Shown here piece after piece: positions 34,700 to 47,700 of a stretch of DNA of 64,000 nucleotides. The notes below the pieces were generated by a model. That model did not search any database. It saw only the letters and a program-made list of their open reading frames with translations, and was not told the DNA's origin. The DNA is from Luscinia megarhynchos (lineage: Eukaryota; Chordata; Aves; Passeriformes; Turdidae), in the NCBI GenBank assembly GCA_034336665.1, contig JAPFBE010000003.1, positions 57,393,352 through 57,457,351 of the forward strand, in the 5' to 3' direction. Every line of letters starts with the position of its first letter. Positions within the stretch are counted from its first letter, which is position 1. The translations under genes were made by a program, and so were the position numbers.

Positions 34700-35456
34700 A
34701 TAAAAGAAGCAGGAAGAGGTGACCAAGAAGGAATAGAGATACACTGTCTGCAGACATGTGATTAGGAAAGCCAAAACCCACCTTGTACTGAATCTGGTGA
34801 GTGCAATGAATGGCAATGAGATATATAGAGATAGAGCAGCAGCAGAAGTTAGACTATGTGGGTAAAAGCAGAATATGTGGGTTGCTGAAGCAGGCAGAGG
34901 ACCTACTGAAAAATCATGTGGAAACATCCTGGCTAGTCCACACTTTCTTCTCTCTGGTTTCTACTAGTAAAATTTGCTCTCCTCAGCCCCATGTCCTCCT
35001 GACTAATGGGAAAGTCTGGAGCAAGAAGGATTTGCCTTGCCTAGAGGAGGATTCTATTAGGGAGCATTTGAGAATACTGACAAATACAGTTCCACAGAGG
35101 CCTCAATGAGATGTACACACAAGAGCCCAAGGGTTCATGGCTGCTATTACTGCAGGATCACCTCTAGTCACCTTTTAAATGTCTTCTGCATAAATGCCAG
35201 ATTGGTGGGAGGAAAGATGTCAGAGACAGACTCTTAGAGACAGGACAACAATGAAAAAACAGAAGTATGGGATATTCCACTTGGACTTAAGGAAATACTT
35301 TTTTACTGTGAGGATGGCTGAGCACTAAAACAGGGTTCCCAGAGAGACTGTGGTCTCCCCATCCTCAAAGATATTCACAAAGCAACTGGATTAGGTCCTG
35401 AGCAATCTGCTCTAGCTCACTCCATCAATCTCAACCACCCTGTCATTCTGTGACTT
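34700..35456 (+). mobile_element. CR1 LINE with 5' ORF2 part joined to its 3' end
   Basis: The left part (34700-35165) matches the region upstream of the CR1 reverse-transcriptase core: AGAGGTGACCAAGAAGGAAT, GTGATTAGGAAAGCCAAAAC, CCACCTTGTACTGAATCTGG, GGAAAGTCTGGAGCAAGAAG and GAGGAGGATTCTATTAGGGA. One plus frame stays open at 34810-35109. The right part (about 35220-35456) is the CR1 3' end: GAGACAGGACAACAATG, CTTTTTTACTGTGAGGATGG, GACTGTGGTCTCCCCATCCT and the terminus CAACCACCCTGTCATTCTGTG. The reverse-transcriptase core between them is missing, through an internal deletion near 35170-35220. The element cannot be active. Confidence 0.88.
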
Positions 35457-38400
35457 TAATAAATTCAAATGCTGCATTACAAATTGGGTGGGTTGTGTTA
35501 CATTTCACCTCACACTAACCTGCTTCCTCTGAAGTAAAAAATTGTGCATTTTTTTTCTCACAGACATGTCAGGTTTTTGCTTATTAATATTAATTTCATA
35601 TTATTTAGACAGCTGCATGATTTCATTGTTGTTTCCTAATTTGGGGAAAGTTTACATGCTGACTTAATCTGTTACTTCAATTTTAGTCCTGAAACTTCTC
35701 TATATTTTGGATTTCTAATTGTTGAAGAATTAAAAAGACCACAAGAAATCAATGGAAAAATTATATCACAGTCCTTTTCTTATCAATGTAATTTTGTTTT
35801 CAAATTTTTAAATTTTAATTTAATCTAGTATCCTTAATTATCCATGGCAAAGATGTGTTATGTAAAGAAGCAATGTAATTATCAAAACTGGTGGAGCTAT
35901 GCTATTGTAAAGGGCAAAAAGGCAGAACTAGGAACATTAGACTAAGGAAATCCAGACTAAATATTACATAAAAGTTCTCAAGTGTTTGGTTTTTTAGATT
36001 TTACTGACACAAAGAAATGAGTAGTAGCTCATTCACTTGTGTAGTTTCAGACAAAATTGGGTATTACACCATACCAAAAATATGGTTTAGGGGAGAGGTT
36101 TGTCTGGATAAGATGAGGAAATTCTTTTCTGTCTATTAAACAGCCACTACTGGAAATTTTTGCTACTGAAAATGTGTACATATAGTGCCACAATGGTAAA
36201 ATATATTTCAGTTTGTCATATTTTATTTATCAAAAGATAAAGCAGTGTTAGGAAACAATTTAATCCCAGGACTTTGTAACTTCTCCAGTCCATGGAAACA
36301 TAAATAATTACTTCACATGGCACTTCTGTTGTTTCAGAGGGCATTATGTCATGTCAGGATCAAAGGCATCTGCAATTTTAAAGGGTTTTATTTATTCTGT
36401 GAATTATTGTTTTCCTTTCTATGTGTTAGAATGAGCTACTTATCTCTATTCAAAAAGAGAGCTATAAATATTGGTTCAATTTTAAGTAACTGAAAAGATT
36501 TATAGATTCCAGTGAGATAAATAATATCCGAAATTTTCCTTCTCAATGGTAATACAGGCTAATGTTAGTGATAGAACCTTTTAAAGTTGTTTTACTTATG
36601 TGCTATCTTATAACAAATAAACAAGCAAACAAACAAACATAATTTTTGAAATATTTTGGTAGTTCTAGAAAATACACTCTTGGCTTTAGATATTCAGAGG
36701 AAAATGAGTTCTTGAATTCATGCTGGTTTACTTAAATTTACTGGTTCTTAAATTACCTGCTCTCCGTGCACAGGCATCTTCTACACACACTTGCCTGGTT
36801 ACAAGCTGACTACACAGTTATATTTCATTTGACTTGGCAGAACTTTGACACCTCACCAGGAAACAGTATTGTCTTCAAATGTTGCTCAAAAGAAATGGTG
36901 ACATTGTCCTGAAGCATCTTATCTTTCCATTTATGAGTGGGCGTCCTGTACTTAAAGATCTATAATTAAAATTTGAAGAGTGCTTTGGGTCAATATATAT
37001 TCATTGATCCTCTTTGTTTAGAATAACAACTGGCCATGAAAATGTTAGTATTGTTATCTCCCATAGATTTTGTACTGGACAAAATGTTGGTTCTGACTTT
37101 TTTTTAAAGGAAGGAAAAAAAACAAAACAAAACCCTGAACAGGTAATTCATACCAGATATTCACTTAGCTGATTACTAACATTGATAATGTTAGAGGAGA
37201 ATAGTCCTAAGACACAGTATACTGATCCTTTTATAAAATATTTCACAACTACCAGAGCAACATCTTCAACACTTAGACAAATCTTTTGGTGATTTCTCTT
37301 TGAGTCTAAAATATTGAAGTGGTGAGTAACTGAAAATACATCAGGACAAAAGGCTTCTCCAACAACAAAGGGCAGGCACATCACACTGCAAAGGGCAGCC
37401 AGTGTGTGGCTCATACACACAGAACACTTTGGCAGTATGTTCTCACACCCTCTCACCCAGCACAACCCTCATGGCTTGTTTCTATATGGCACAGCTAATG
37501 ACTGTGGTCAATTAAAGAAAGTCACACAATAGTGTTGCTATTTTCCTTTCTTATTTTTTCAGTCATAACATAGCACTGTTGATCTCAATCAGGTGAGACA
37601 CCCTGTCAGGGCCCAGTCTTGGCACATCAATGACAACACATATCAGAACAGTCAAAAACGTACAACATGTAATAAAAACTGGATTGAAGTCATGCATGCT
37701 TTCCTCTTGTGGCTTGAGTAGGCAACCAGTGATTTGTAGGCTCCATTACTGCCCAAACATTCAGTTCATCCAGCCCTTGGCAGGGTGTCAAGGACAAAGA
37801 ATAATCTTCAGTCTTCAGATACTGATTTTGAAATGCTGCGCCCCACGCTTCCTTCAGGTGCCTCATTCTTTCCATGTTGTCAAGATCCATTGATGAAAGC
37901 TGACTACTTTCAAAGGCCTCTGACAAGTGAAGCATCCTCAATACATGGAGAAAATGATATTGTGCAATCGGTACTCACAGAACATCCCCTGAGTGATGGA
38001 TGAGTCACTGCTCAGCAACATGATGGGGAACTTCTCTTCTAGACTCGAGACAAAGCCTTAGAACAGCTAAAGAGAGCTTGGACCCAGGAGGAAAATGATC
38101 ACCCTGGAAAGAAACTCAAGGAGTTTTTAAACCTATTTTGGAGTTCCCATAAATCTGGTTGCTGTCTTATGGATGGCAACAATATCCTATTCTTACAGCA
38201 AATCTCTGCATTTAAAATAGGGAAGACATACTGCAGAAGCATGAAAATGATGTGAAAATCGATTGTACTAATGCAGGGCAGTGCTCACAGAGCAATAGCT
38301 ATTAAAAAGGCATTTCTGTTTTAATACATTTTTTAATCCTTTTTATATAAATACTCTATGCAGTGTAATAAAACATTGCCAACAAATAGGGATTTAAGAT

Positions 38401-38687
38401 GTTTCTTTTTATTCCTTTCTTTCTTCATTTTTTTATTCATAGCAATCGCTACCCTATTCTTTGAAGGCAATTTGAGTAAAATATCCAATGATATTGCTCT
38501 TAATGCATAAAGTTGAATAGCAATTCAGAAGCATCTAAACTTTCTCAAGTAGGAAGATTTAAATTTCCTACCCCATATTTTGTTTATTTTCATAATCTGT
38601 ATTTGGTTTCAAATACTTCTAAGCTTCTAGAGTTTTTTAGACAGTATGTTTTTGCTATTGTTTGACACATTTTTCAACTTCTTTTTT
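35457..38687. other. Unique AT-rich DNA, no gene seen
   Basis: Contains an ACAA-type repeat at about 36615-36640 and an A/C-rich patch at 37110-37135. The frames at 37148-37465 (minus) and 37630-37941 (both strands) show no domain and overlap one another. Confidence 0.5.
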
Positions 38688-38883
38688 CAACCAAAAAAAC
38701 CCCCCACCACACCCCCAAAAACAACAACAAGAAAATTAAAAGGGGGGGAAACCCACATGAAAACCTCCAAAACAAAACAAAGAAAGCTAAAACAACAAAC
38801 TCAACCAAAGAAAAAAGAAACATCAAAAACTGAAACAACCCCCCCAAAAAAAACAAAAAAACAAAAAAAACCCACTAAAAACC
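38688..38883 (+). repeat. Nearly T-free A/C-rich low-complexity tract
   Basis: About 195 bases with almost no T: runs of A (up to 8) and C (up to 7) with scattered G, including a run of 7 Gs near 38742. It has no fixed repeat unit. It creates a K/T/P-rich plus frame (38646-38906) and an F/L-rich minus frame, both artefacts. Confidence 0.92.
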
Positions 38884-39233
38884 TGTCTGGTGAGTTTCTC
38901 TCCTGACAATTTGTTATAATCAGCATAGTGTTCAGAACTAAAATATAAACAGAGATATGTTCAGATATCAGCAAGGGCACAGGTGCAGCTGGTAGGCTTT
39001 AGGGACCCTTAATTATTCTATGAGTGTAAAATCACTGATCTGAAAACCTTTCTTTTTGAAAACAAGGTGCTGTTTTGTAAGGAAAGCACACCATGAGGCC
39101 AGAGGTGAAAGAATGCTGAGGGTAGCACTGCTCTGCTGCACAAAGGTAAAAGCATTCACCTGGAATGGAGTAGGAAAGAACTATGTGTGCTTTCCTGCTC
39201 TTTTTAATATGTCCATATTAAAATTAACATTAT

Positions 39234-39865
39234 AGGATCACAGAATCCTACAATGGATTTGTTTGGAAAGTGCTCTGAAAATCATCTAGTCCAGCCCCCT
39301 GACAGGATCAGGGACAACTTCCTCTAAGCTGTGTTGCTCTAAGCACCAGCCTGATCTTGAACACTGCCAGGAATGGGGTATCCACAAATCCTGTGGACAA
39401 CCTGTTAGTGTTTCACCAGCCTCCCAGAGAGTGGAGTAGAGGGGCAGAATCACATTCTTTGACACACTGCTTCTGTTGATGCATCCCAGGACATGGTTGA
39501 CTTTTGAGGCTGCAAGTGCACATTGATGGGTCTCATTGAGTTTCTCATCCACCAACATCCCCAAGTCCTCCACAGGGTTGCCCTCAATCAGTTCTTCATT
39601 CAGCTTATATTTATGCTTGGGGTTGCCCTGATACTTATGTAGGAAAATTCACTTGGCCTTGTTGAACTTCATGAGGTTCACACAGGCCCACCTCTCAAGC
39701 CCATCCAGGTCCTTCTGGATGACATCCCTGCCCTCCAGGGCAGTGTGTGGACTGCACCACACAGCTGTCAGCACTGCTGAGCGTGCACTCAATCCCTCCC
39801 TCTGTGACCCCAAAAAAGATTTAAACAGCCCTGATCCCAATACTGGCCCCTGAGGAATGTCAGTG
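39234..39865 (-). mobile_element. CR1 LINE, antisense, ORF2 C-terminal part plus 3' end
   Basis: The plus strand starts with the antisense CR1 terminus (GGATCACAGAATCCTACAAT), then CATCTAGTCCAGCCCCCTGA and the standard antisense order through GAGTGGAGTAGAGGGGCAGA, GCCTTGTTGAACTTCATGAG, GTTCACACAGGCCCACCTCT and CCATCCAGGTCCTTCTGGAT to CCCAATACTGGCCCCTGAGG. On the minus strand 39573-39286 encodes an ORF2-type [12 protein letters not shown] segment with [13 protein letters not shown], and 39840-39649 gives the DLDGLERWACVNLMKFNKAK segment. About 200 bases of the usual 3' region are missing between the terminus and GAGTGGAG (internal deletion near 39425). Stops and frameshifts are present; the copy is dead. 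Confidence 0.95.
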
Positions 39866-41357
39866 CACTGGCCTCTGTTTCATATACTTCACATAATCCG
39901 TATACTCCATGTAGTTCATATACACAACATAAAACTGCTGTGCAGAGTTGCCTGGGGAGGGAATGGGTTTTGCAACTTTTATCGTACAAATAAGGGAAGA
40001 TTCTTTCTCCTTCCCCACTTTCTCTATGTACATATATTTTATGCATGTGCAGGGAGCACAGAAAAAGGCTGTGGGAAGCCCTAGAGAAAGCAAAGACATG
40101 TATCTTAGTATCCTTTAAACTAGGTGAAGTAGCATCCAAGAAACAAATTGCTTTCTCCCAAGCACCTGATCAGTAAATAAACATATGTGAGTTGTTGTTG
40201 TTGTTGTTGTTGTTGTAATATGGTTGTGCAGTATATGTTTGCAAATGCAGGACTAAACCATATGTCAACATTTGCCTTTATGTACTCCTGGAGGCTACCT
40301 GCACAGGAATCAGTCAAATAACTTCAAAACGGCTATAAATACGTGCACCTCCCCTTACATTTCACACAGTTATAAGCACTGTGGTTGCCTGGTGCATTGG
40401 GCTTAATTTACATATCTTGCTTTTTGCAAGCTGAACATAATTTGGTACACTGTTTAAAGTTTATTATTCCAGTATCGTTTGATGTTCTAATTTACTTTGT
40501 GCGCCAGCATTTAATTTACTCCTAATCTTTTAAAGAATTGAGTGAGGATCATAGAAGCCTCATTTTGTAAAGACTTCAGTAGAGAACTTGGGCGCTAGCT
40601 CAGTTTAACAGGAAGTTAGAGTTGCAGTTCATTAGAGAACAGTGAGCTCCAGCTCTATTGAATTACTGCCAGGGAATATTTACAGGCTACAGTCATAGAC
40701 TTTACCCTTCAATCAATGTTGGTCTAAGGGAACACTTCCCAAAGTTTGTTAATGCATTCTGCTAGCCTGACAAGTGGGTGTAAGCTAATTCTGCCAACTT
40801 CAGTACCTTTCTGAGTGCTGCTTTGAGGCCAACAAAACATCCAAGTATTTTTTCTGAATAAACAACTCATCAAAACATATGAGAACAGAAGGTTTCAAAC
40901 CTAGCAAAGCAATTGGCACAGCCAATTTAGAGTTAATTGGATGCACAATGGTACTTTATTCAAGCCCCCTAGACCAAGGGCCATCTGCATAACAGTATTA
41001 TATCTCTTATAGCCTCCTTATAACTCTATCGAGATGTGTATTAATGACTCTCCCTTTACTGGGTCTGTGAAATGGAAAGGGAGCATTTCAATAGATATGA
41101 ATAGCATGCTGAAAATTTTTGCAGTCAATAGATTATGCTTTTACATTCTGTTCTATATATCTGCTGCTGTTCTCCACTTTTTTATGACAACTTATTTTTA
41201 TCATTTGAAATGTCACAATTATTGGTTCTATTGAGGAGTAATACTTGAAAGAAAAGGGACCAGAGCTCCAGTGAAGTAGCACCATTGTAAGCAAGAACAG
41301 AAGTACATATTTCTCTAGCCTTTATTCTGTCCTGGCATTTTCTGAGGCATTACAGTC
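39866..41357. other. Unique DNA with one GTT microsatellite; no gene seen
   Basis: The part from about 40380 to 40700 has many TTTAATTTAC-like and TAAT motifs and no repeats, a look often seen in conserved noncoding DNA, but this is only an impression. Confidence 0.45.
40191..40216 (+). repeat. (GTT)n microsatellite, about 9 units
   Basis: Twenty-six bases of uninterrupted GTT repeats. The minus strand reads as a short run of Q codons, which has no coding context. Confidence 0.97.
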
Positions 41358-41817
41358 TCAGAAGTCAGGGAGCAAGTGCATCCTATATTTTTCTCCATAT
41401 TTTGCAAGTAAATAGGAAAAATAAATACCATATGCCTGTTTATTTCTTTTACTGGTGCTGGCTGGTGGGTGGAGTTTCAGCTCCCTGGGTGTCAGGGGAG
41501 AAAGTGTAGGTGACAGAAATCTGCTGCTTATGTCTGCCAGCAGTAAATTACCATCAACTTGCTCTCCAGTTGCTACAGTAACTGGGCCAAAGGCACATAG
41601 CAGGACCCCATTCTTTGCTTTAGCTGCCTGTAGAGCTGTGCAGCTGTGGTGTAACTTCATTATGGGTAGCCTGTGTGAGACAAGCTCCATCTCATCCTGC
41701 CAGGGCGAGGTGGGCCACGGTGAAGGGACAAAATGCACTGTGACAAAGTCAAGTGGCTCCAGGTATTGTTATAGACATTTGAGAGTAAGAGGGCTCAGAA
41801 AGCTGGGTGAGATTTAG
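41358..41817. other. GC-richer block with overlapping open frames on both strands
   Basis: A minus-strand frame of 126 codons (41738-41358) and a plus-strand frame of 120 codons (41455-41817) overlap for almost 300 bases. Base composition is visibly less AT-rich than the flanks, which alone lowers stop-codon density. I recognise no domain in either translation, and see no matching pair of splice sites. It could be a decayed unknown retroposon, a conserved noncoding element or chance. Confidence 0.3.
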
Positions 41818-44489
41818 TATAAATGTCATACCAGCATTTGCTCAAAGCCATGCAGCAGATTGAGAATGTCATTATTTGTACCATTATTGCAGCAAACAAT
41901 TTGCTAGAGTGGGAAATGTAGTAATTTACACTTGGGAAGTTCCTGTCTAGAGTAAGAAACCCTGACATTATAAGGTAAACCATTGGATTATTTTGCTCCA
42001 ATTTAATTTTGATTTAGTTCCAGGGACAATTACTGCTATAACTTCAAAAGACAAATTCAATAATCAAGTAATATATCATATAGAAGAATTTTGGCTTTTT
42101 AAAAGGGTGCATTAAATCTTTCTAGATAACTGAACTAAGCTGCACAGATGGTTAAGTGTAGGAAAAAAAGGGATGTTTTTTGACTAGTATTTCTTTAACT
42201 AGAGTAATTTAGAAATCCTTACCACTGAAGAAAACCAAACATACAAAGCCATAATAGCAAAGGTCTATGATATTAGAAGAAATCATTATTGTTCAGGCAG
42301 ATTAAAAAAAAATCACAGTTTTCTGCATTCAGATCTAGAAATAATTTCTTAAAATCAAGCCATTTTTCTTCTTAATCAAATATATTAAAAACCTGCTCTT
42401 TAGTGTAAATTGTCTCCATGTACTTTATAACTCTAGTACCATAAGTAGTACTGATGAGCAACAGGAATATTTCTGGTGTGCATGAGAACACAGGTCTGTA
42501 TATTATATGTACAAACAAGTCAGTACTGGATAGTCTGAGCTAGCCTGTGACCTATTCTTATTCTGGAATTGTACTGTTGCTATTTAGGCAAGTAAACTCA
42601 AATTTTGTGTAGTCTGTCAGCAAGCTTAAGCTTATTTAGGGTCTGAAATGGGGAATTCTTCTTACATGTTGTCTATTTACCTCTCCACTAAGAATAATGG
42701 GAACTGGTAGGACATAATCAGTCTGCTTAGGACTCACTCTGTGATTTGCATTCAGCATTATAGCTCAATAACAGGGAAAGATACATAGAAAGAAGGCTTA
42801 ACTTGTTCTAATCCTTCTTTCTAGAGATCATTTCCTAATTTCTCTAAAATAAAATATATTAATATTATGTGGGCATGATGCTGTACCACAGTCATCACAC
42901 AATTAGGCAAGAAATACTCTCTCTTGAATGCATCACTGGACATGAAAGAATTTGCAGTTCTAATCAAATGCAAGTTTTGTAGATCCTGTGGTGGACTTTG
43001 GAAAAAAGTAGATGATTCTCCATCCAGATTTGGATGTCAAAGGACTGTAGAAGGGAGATGGATGCTCCTCAACTTCTATTGACAGCCACTGTTAAGCACA
43101 GAAGGAGAGACCAGCTCTGTAGAGAGTTGTATCATTACAGGAATATACAGAGATGTGCAGGGCTACCAGGAAGCAGATGTAATCATTCTCTGCACTACCT
43201 ATAAGGTTTTCTAAAGCAAATATTTTCTTCTCATCCCTGAGTATGTGTACGCCCCAGTATTAATATATATCAAATTAACTGATTACCAACCCAAATTCTT
43301 ATTTTTGTAAGTATTTTTCAGATATACTCAAATATATCAATTACTGAGACATAACTTAAGAAAAGAGTATAGAACTAGAAATTAGTTCTGAAAATAAGAT
43401 GAAAAAAGCTTAAGCTTTTCATTTGAATGTGAAATTTATTCTCAATATGAGAAGGAGAAAATGTCCTCAACAATCCAACTAAAACTAACAGGAAGAGGTT
43501 TATACATGCCATCTCTACTTCAGTCTTATGTTGGTAACTAAAATTGATTTGACGTTCACATGCAAAATGGTATAAATAATGGCTATAACAAAACATTCTC
43601 TATAAGACACACCAGAACATTTAATAACATATTCTGTATAAGACAAATGCATTGGATTTAATGGAAGAAAATTCTCATTCTACATAGTCATAATTCAGAA
43701 CAGGTAAGGAGAATGAAAAAAATTGTTTCAGCTAGTGCCTGGAAACTGTAAAAATAAGTTCATTCATACACAGATGAATGGCAGCAGACTCCTTGTTTCC
43801 TTGGATCCTTGTGGACCATGAAGACTGGTCCCTTGTTGCTTTGTTGAGATGGTCTTGAGTGACTGGAGTTCCTGATCTTCCCAGTCATGTATATATTAGG
43901 AGGTTTGAGACTCAGGAAATCAGTCCTTAATTGTTTCAATGAATTGCAGCAATTGGAAAAGCACATTTTTCCCCAATTTGTATTAAAGATCTCATGGTGC
44001 TAGTTCATTAGTACCCAACAGGAATAACAACCAGTCATTTCTCAGCACTACTGGGGATTTCATATCTCATAAAAAATGTATTATTAAAAAAAAATCTCAA
44101 CAAAACAAAGCAACACAACAAAACAAAAAATTATAGTCTTTGTTGCTATTTCAATTTTTATATCTCTTTTCAAGTGCATTCACCTTCACTGTCCTGTTCT
44201 CTACTCAGATTTAGCCAGGATGAATATCAATCACAGCCTTCATTTCTTACCATTTTCCTGCACTGTGTATGTCCTGCTTCACTGCTATTCTACTGTAAAC
44301 CACATGCCCGTATATTTTATTTGTTCATGTCAATAGACTGAAGGAAAAAAAATCACAGGAGAGTATAAAGTAACAAATTCATTTCCATATCGGAGGGATT
44401 TTCAAAAACACCTACTCGTTTAAGTCACAGTTAATTCAGAGACCAAATCCCACTGCCCTTCACTGTGATTCTAAGCATTTCTCAATACA
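41818..44489. other. Unique AT-rich DNA, no gene seen
   Basis: No dispersed repeat or exon recognised. An A/C-rich patch made of CAAAACA-type units lies at about 44088-44130. Confidence 0.5.
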
Positions 44490-44700
44490 AAAGGGTCAGA
44501 TTTACAAAGGTATTTTAGGGCTTTAAGTTTCATGTAGACACTTGGTTGGATTTTCTGAAAGTGTCTTGCTAGTCCACTCATTGAAATTAGTGTCGCTGAA
44601 ATCAATAAAAGTTAAGCACACTGACATTTCTAAGGAGAGAAAAATATAGCTGGGTATCTGCATATTTAAGCACCTCACCTTTCTGAGACACATTTGAAGA
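44490..44700. repeat. Ancient palindromic element (TTAGGCAC type), larger copy
   Basis: The left arm GGTCAGATTTACAAAGGTAT (about 44494-44513) continues with TTGGATTTTCTGAAAGTGTC and CCACTCATTGAAATTAGTG. The right arm carries TGAAATCAATAAAAGTTAAG, ATCTGCATATTTAAGCACCT and CACCTTTCTGAGAC. The order and approximate symmetry match the long reptile palindrome I recall, with GGTCAGATTTACAAAGGTAT arms and a CCCATTGAAATCAATGGGA core. Same family type as the 15.9 kb copy. Confidence 0.55.
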
Positions 44701-47700
44701 CCTTGCTGAGAAGCCAGGTCATACACGCACATGCTTTTGAAAATGTTAACTTAGTTCACCAGTTCAGATCCATTTCAGGCTATCCTTGAGCAGCTGCTCT
44801 TTTGACTGCATAGTGGCCTTAGCAAAGGGTTATGGCCTCAGAAAGTATTAGCAAAAGGTTTCTCGTTTAATCTGCAGGTAAGGAAATTTCAGACCACTCT
44901 GTGAGTGGGAAGTGTCCAATGGTTGCTAATATCACTTATTTCTCAGAGAAGGAGTTCTTTTTGAAAACTGCTGAGCCTTAAAGTTAGATCACTGTGTCAT
45001 CTCTATACTTCCTGTCTTTGCCATGCCCAGTATGATCAATGTTACATCCATTGCTATTTCCTCAAGACCACTTTCTTTTTGTATGCTCCTGTAACAATAG
45101 CATATTCTGTCATTTCCTTTTAGTCCAGGTACTTTATGTAATCATTAAGCCAAGGAAGAGGGGCTGCACCATGCAACATACAAGGTATGGAGTGGAGGTT
45201 AATTTCTTAAGTAATAGTAAGATAGAATAGCAAAGATACTGCACTGTGAAAGCATTGATAAAACTATGGGGAAAATTTAGTTGCAAATGAGACATGAAGG
45301 CTTTTTCAAAGTCTTAATTTTTTTTTTCTAAATTGTTCATCTGTTTATTAGATCTGTATATTCACACACTGGTATACACATGAGCATAGGAATCTTTAAT
45401 TGCTGGCCACTGCTCAGAACCAAACATTTTCAGCACCAGCCGAGCTTCCTCATCCATGATTTCTGTTGGTCAGCAGTCAGAGAGTGTGCATTTATAAAAC
45501 CCTATGACAGACTCATAAACTTCCAGTATGATAAGGTAGTTAATTTTGTGCAGTAAAGGATTGTTCTCTCTCCACATAGGGGAACAATACTTCATTTCAC
45601 AAGTGTGGAGGAGACGCTTGAGATTTAAATGTTCTTCTTTTTGTTTAGGGCTTGAAGTGAAGATTTAATATTGTTCTTCTATTCTTCGTGTTTAATGGGA
45701 GATATTTTCCTTTAAAGAAGTCAATAATGTACCACAAGGCAAGAGACTTCCAGGTATACTGTCTATCACATTGTGAGCCACAGGGATCTCTAATCCCTTG
45801 TCCTTCTCTTTTTTGTTTCCCTAGAACTTGGGTGTATTTTCTATGCAATAAAAACCAAAAGTGGGGCTTTATAGTTACTAGATTCCAGTCTGCTTGCATT
45901 TTTAATTTTCTAGTATTTATTGATATGATCCATTAAGCTCTTAGATCATCAGAAAAAAATCACATTTGCTATTGTTTCCTGTTAAAGATGATGAATTTAA
46001 CAAAGTATGGACTAAGTTCTCTTATTGTCTTACTGTGGGATAAGAATAATGAGTTTAACAAGAAGCCCTCTGTTACTGCCACAGCTCTTACAGTACCTAT
46101 TGAAAAAAAAAAGTGTGAAATCAAAATTAGACTCTAATCTCTCTTTAAATATCTGTGACAACCCAATTATACATGACCAAAGTCATCTTCTCCATCTGTT
46201 CCACCCTTCTCTTGCATTTCTTCTGCAGTATGCCACACTTTCTTTGTCCTTTACTGTCATTTTTCCTGAATCAGAATGGAACTATGGAAGTTAGACAGAA
46301 CTCCCACAATTATTTGTAAATTTTATGTTTACTTAATAATGCAAAATATAGACCTTCGTAGTCCTCTCTTTTTTTACTGTGTTGAAAAAGAGAAGTTCAA
46401 AAATATTTTTTCCCCTCGCTCCTTTCATATCTGAATCATATCATACACTTAATACAGTGCCTTATGTTTGTGTCCCCTGGGTAGTTGTGTCAGCAGAGGA
46501 CACGAGCTAACTGTGTTCCTAGAGGGACTAAGTGATAAAGCTAGTAAAATTTACAGTCTGGTAACAGTGACAGTATGGAGATGGTGGTATGTCCCACCTG
46601 TCTGGGCAGCAAGTAATTTCTAAATTTTCCATGTAAAATATAGTTGATGAAGAGCATAAAAATTAGGAGTTTCTAAAAGATAACCATCCTACCAGACAGA
46701 AGGTCTTGTAAAAATTTATTACAAAGCAACATAGAATCTGTAGTAGAGAATAGAATTGCAATATTCCAGGCAGGAAAATACTTTTTTTTATAAATTTAAG
46801 TTGAAGCATAGTCTCTAAATCATCTCTACTCATTTGATCACAGTAATAAATACTTTGACTCAAAATTCTCTTCTGAGGTGCTTCAAAGTGCATCTGGATT
46901 TTTAACTTACATCAGCTGACTCCCTGATATACACCAGAGAAACTGAAGTCAAAATCTCCACACGTCCTTCCGATGTTCTTTCTCCATTACGTTAATCTAG
47001 TTTTATTGCTGAATCTGCTAGCTGGTTACTGTTATTTTTACTGATGTTGTATGTCCTGTTTACTGCTTAGGAAATCAAATGGCTCTGTCACTTCTGACTA
47101 AAAAGGAATATCACCTACTATCACTTCTTCGTGCTGCACTGCTTAGGAAAACATAATTTTAAAATGGTAGAGCTGCACAATTTAGGGGTTTTCTTTCTGG
47201 GATATTCCCTGCTTAGAATTTCCTAACCCCTTTATCTTGGGAGTAGTAAATTAGTTTGAAAGAGAAGAAAACTGTTTCCCTTCCACAAGCTATTTTCAAT
47301 GAATTGCTATTATTTTTTGACCAGTTTGCGAAAAGTTCACTAATCAGAATTTGTGCTCCTTTGTATATCATTATTATTCATTTGTGAAGATGTATCATGT
47401 TTAAAGTATGCACTCTGCAAGGCTTAATTTTCTGAGAATAATTGCATAGAGTAGAACCAAAAATTTCATCATTAACATTCAGCACCAGAGCTCTGGAAAG
47501 ATAGGGAGCAAAGAAAACAGAAACACAAAGATAGTAGATGAAAAGAGTTGTGAAGGGTGGCAGGGCATGATTCATTAGCCATCATATATCAAATTCCTTC
47601 TGTGGTGCATCCTTACTAAAGCATGCTGGAAAATGCAGTGTCATGTAACCATCTATAATTATGTCTGAAAAGGTTTGATCATTTTTCAGCACAATACAGT

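Noticed and set aside
34810..35109. A 99-codon plus frame as a possible gene
   Set aside because: It lies wholly inside a CR1 copy and corresponds to its upstream ORF2 region.
36610..36640. A direct-repeat array such as CRISPR
   Set aside because: Only short simple-sequence repeats are present; no spaced repeats occur anywhere and the genome is a vertebrate one.
38646..38906. Lys/Thr/Pro-rich protein frame
   Set aside because: It is the translation of the A/C low-complexity tract.
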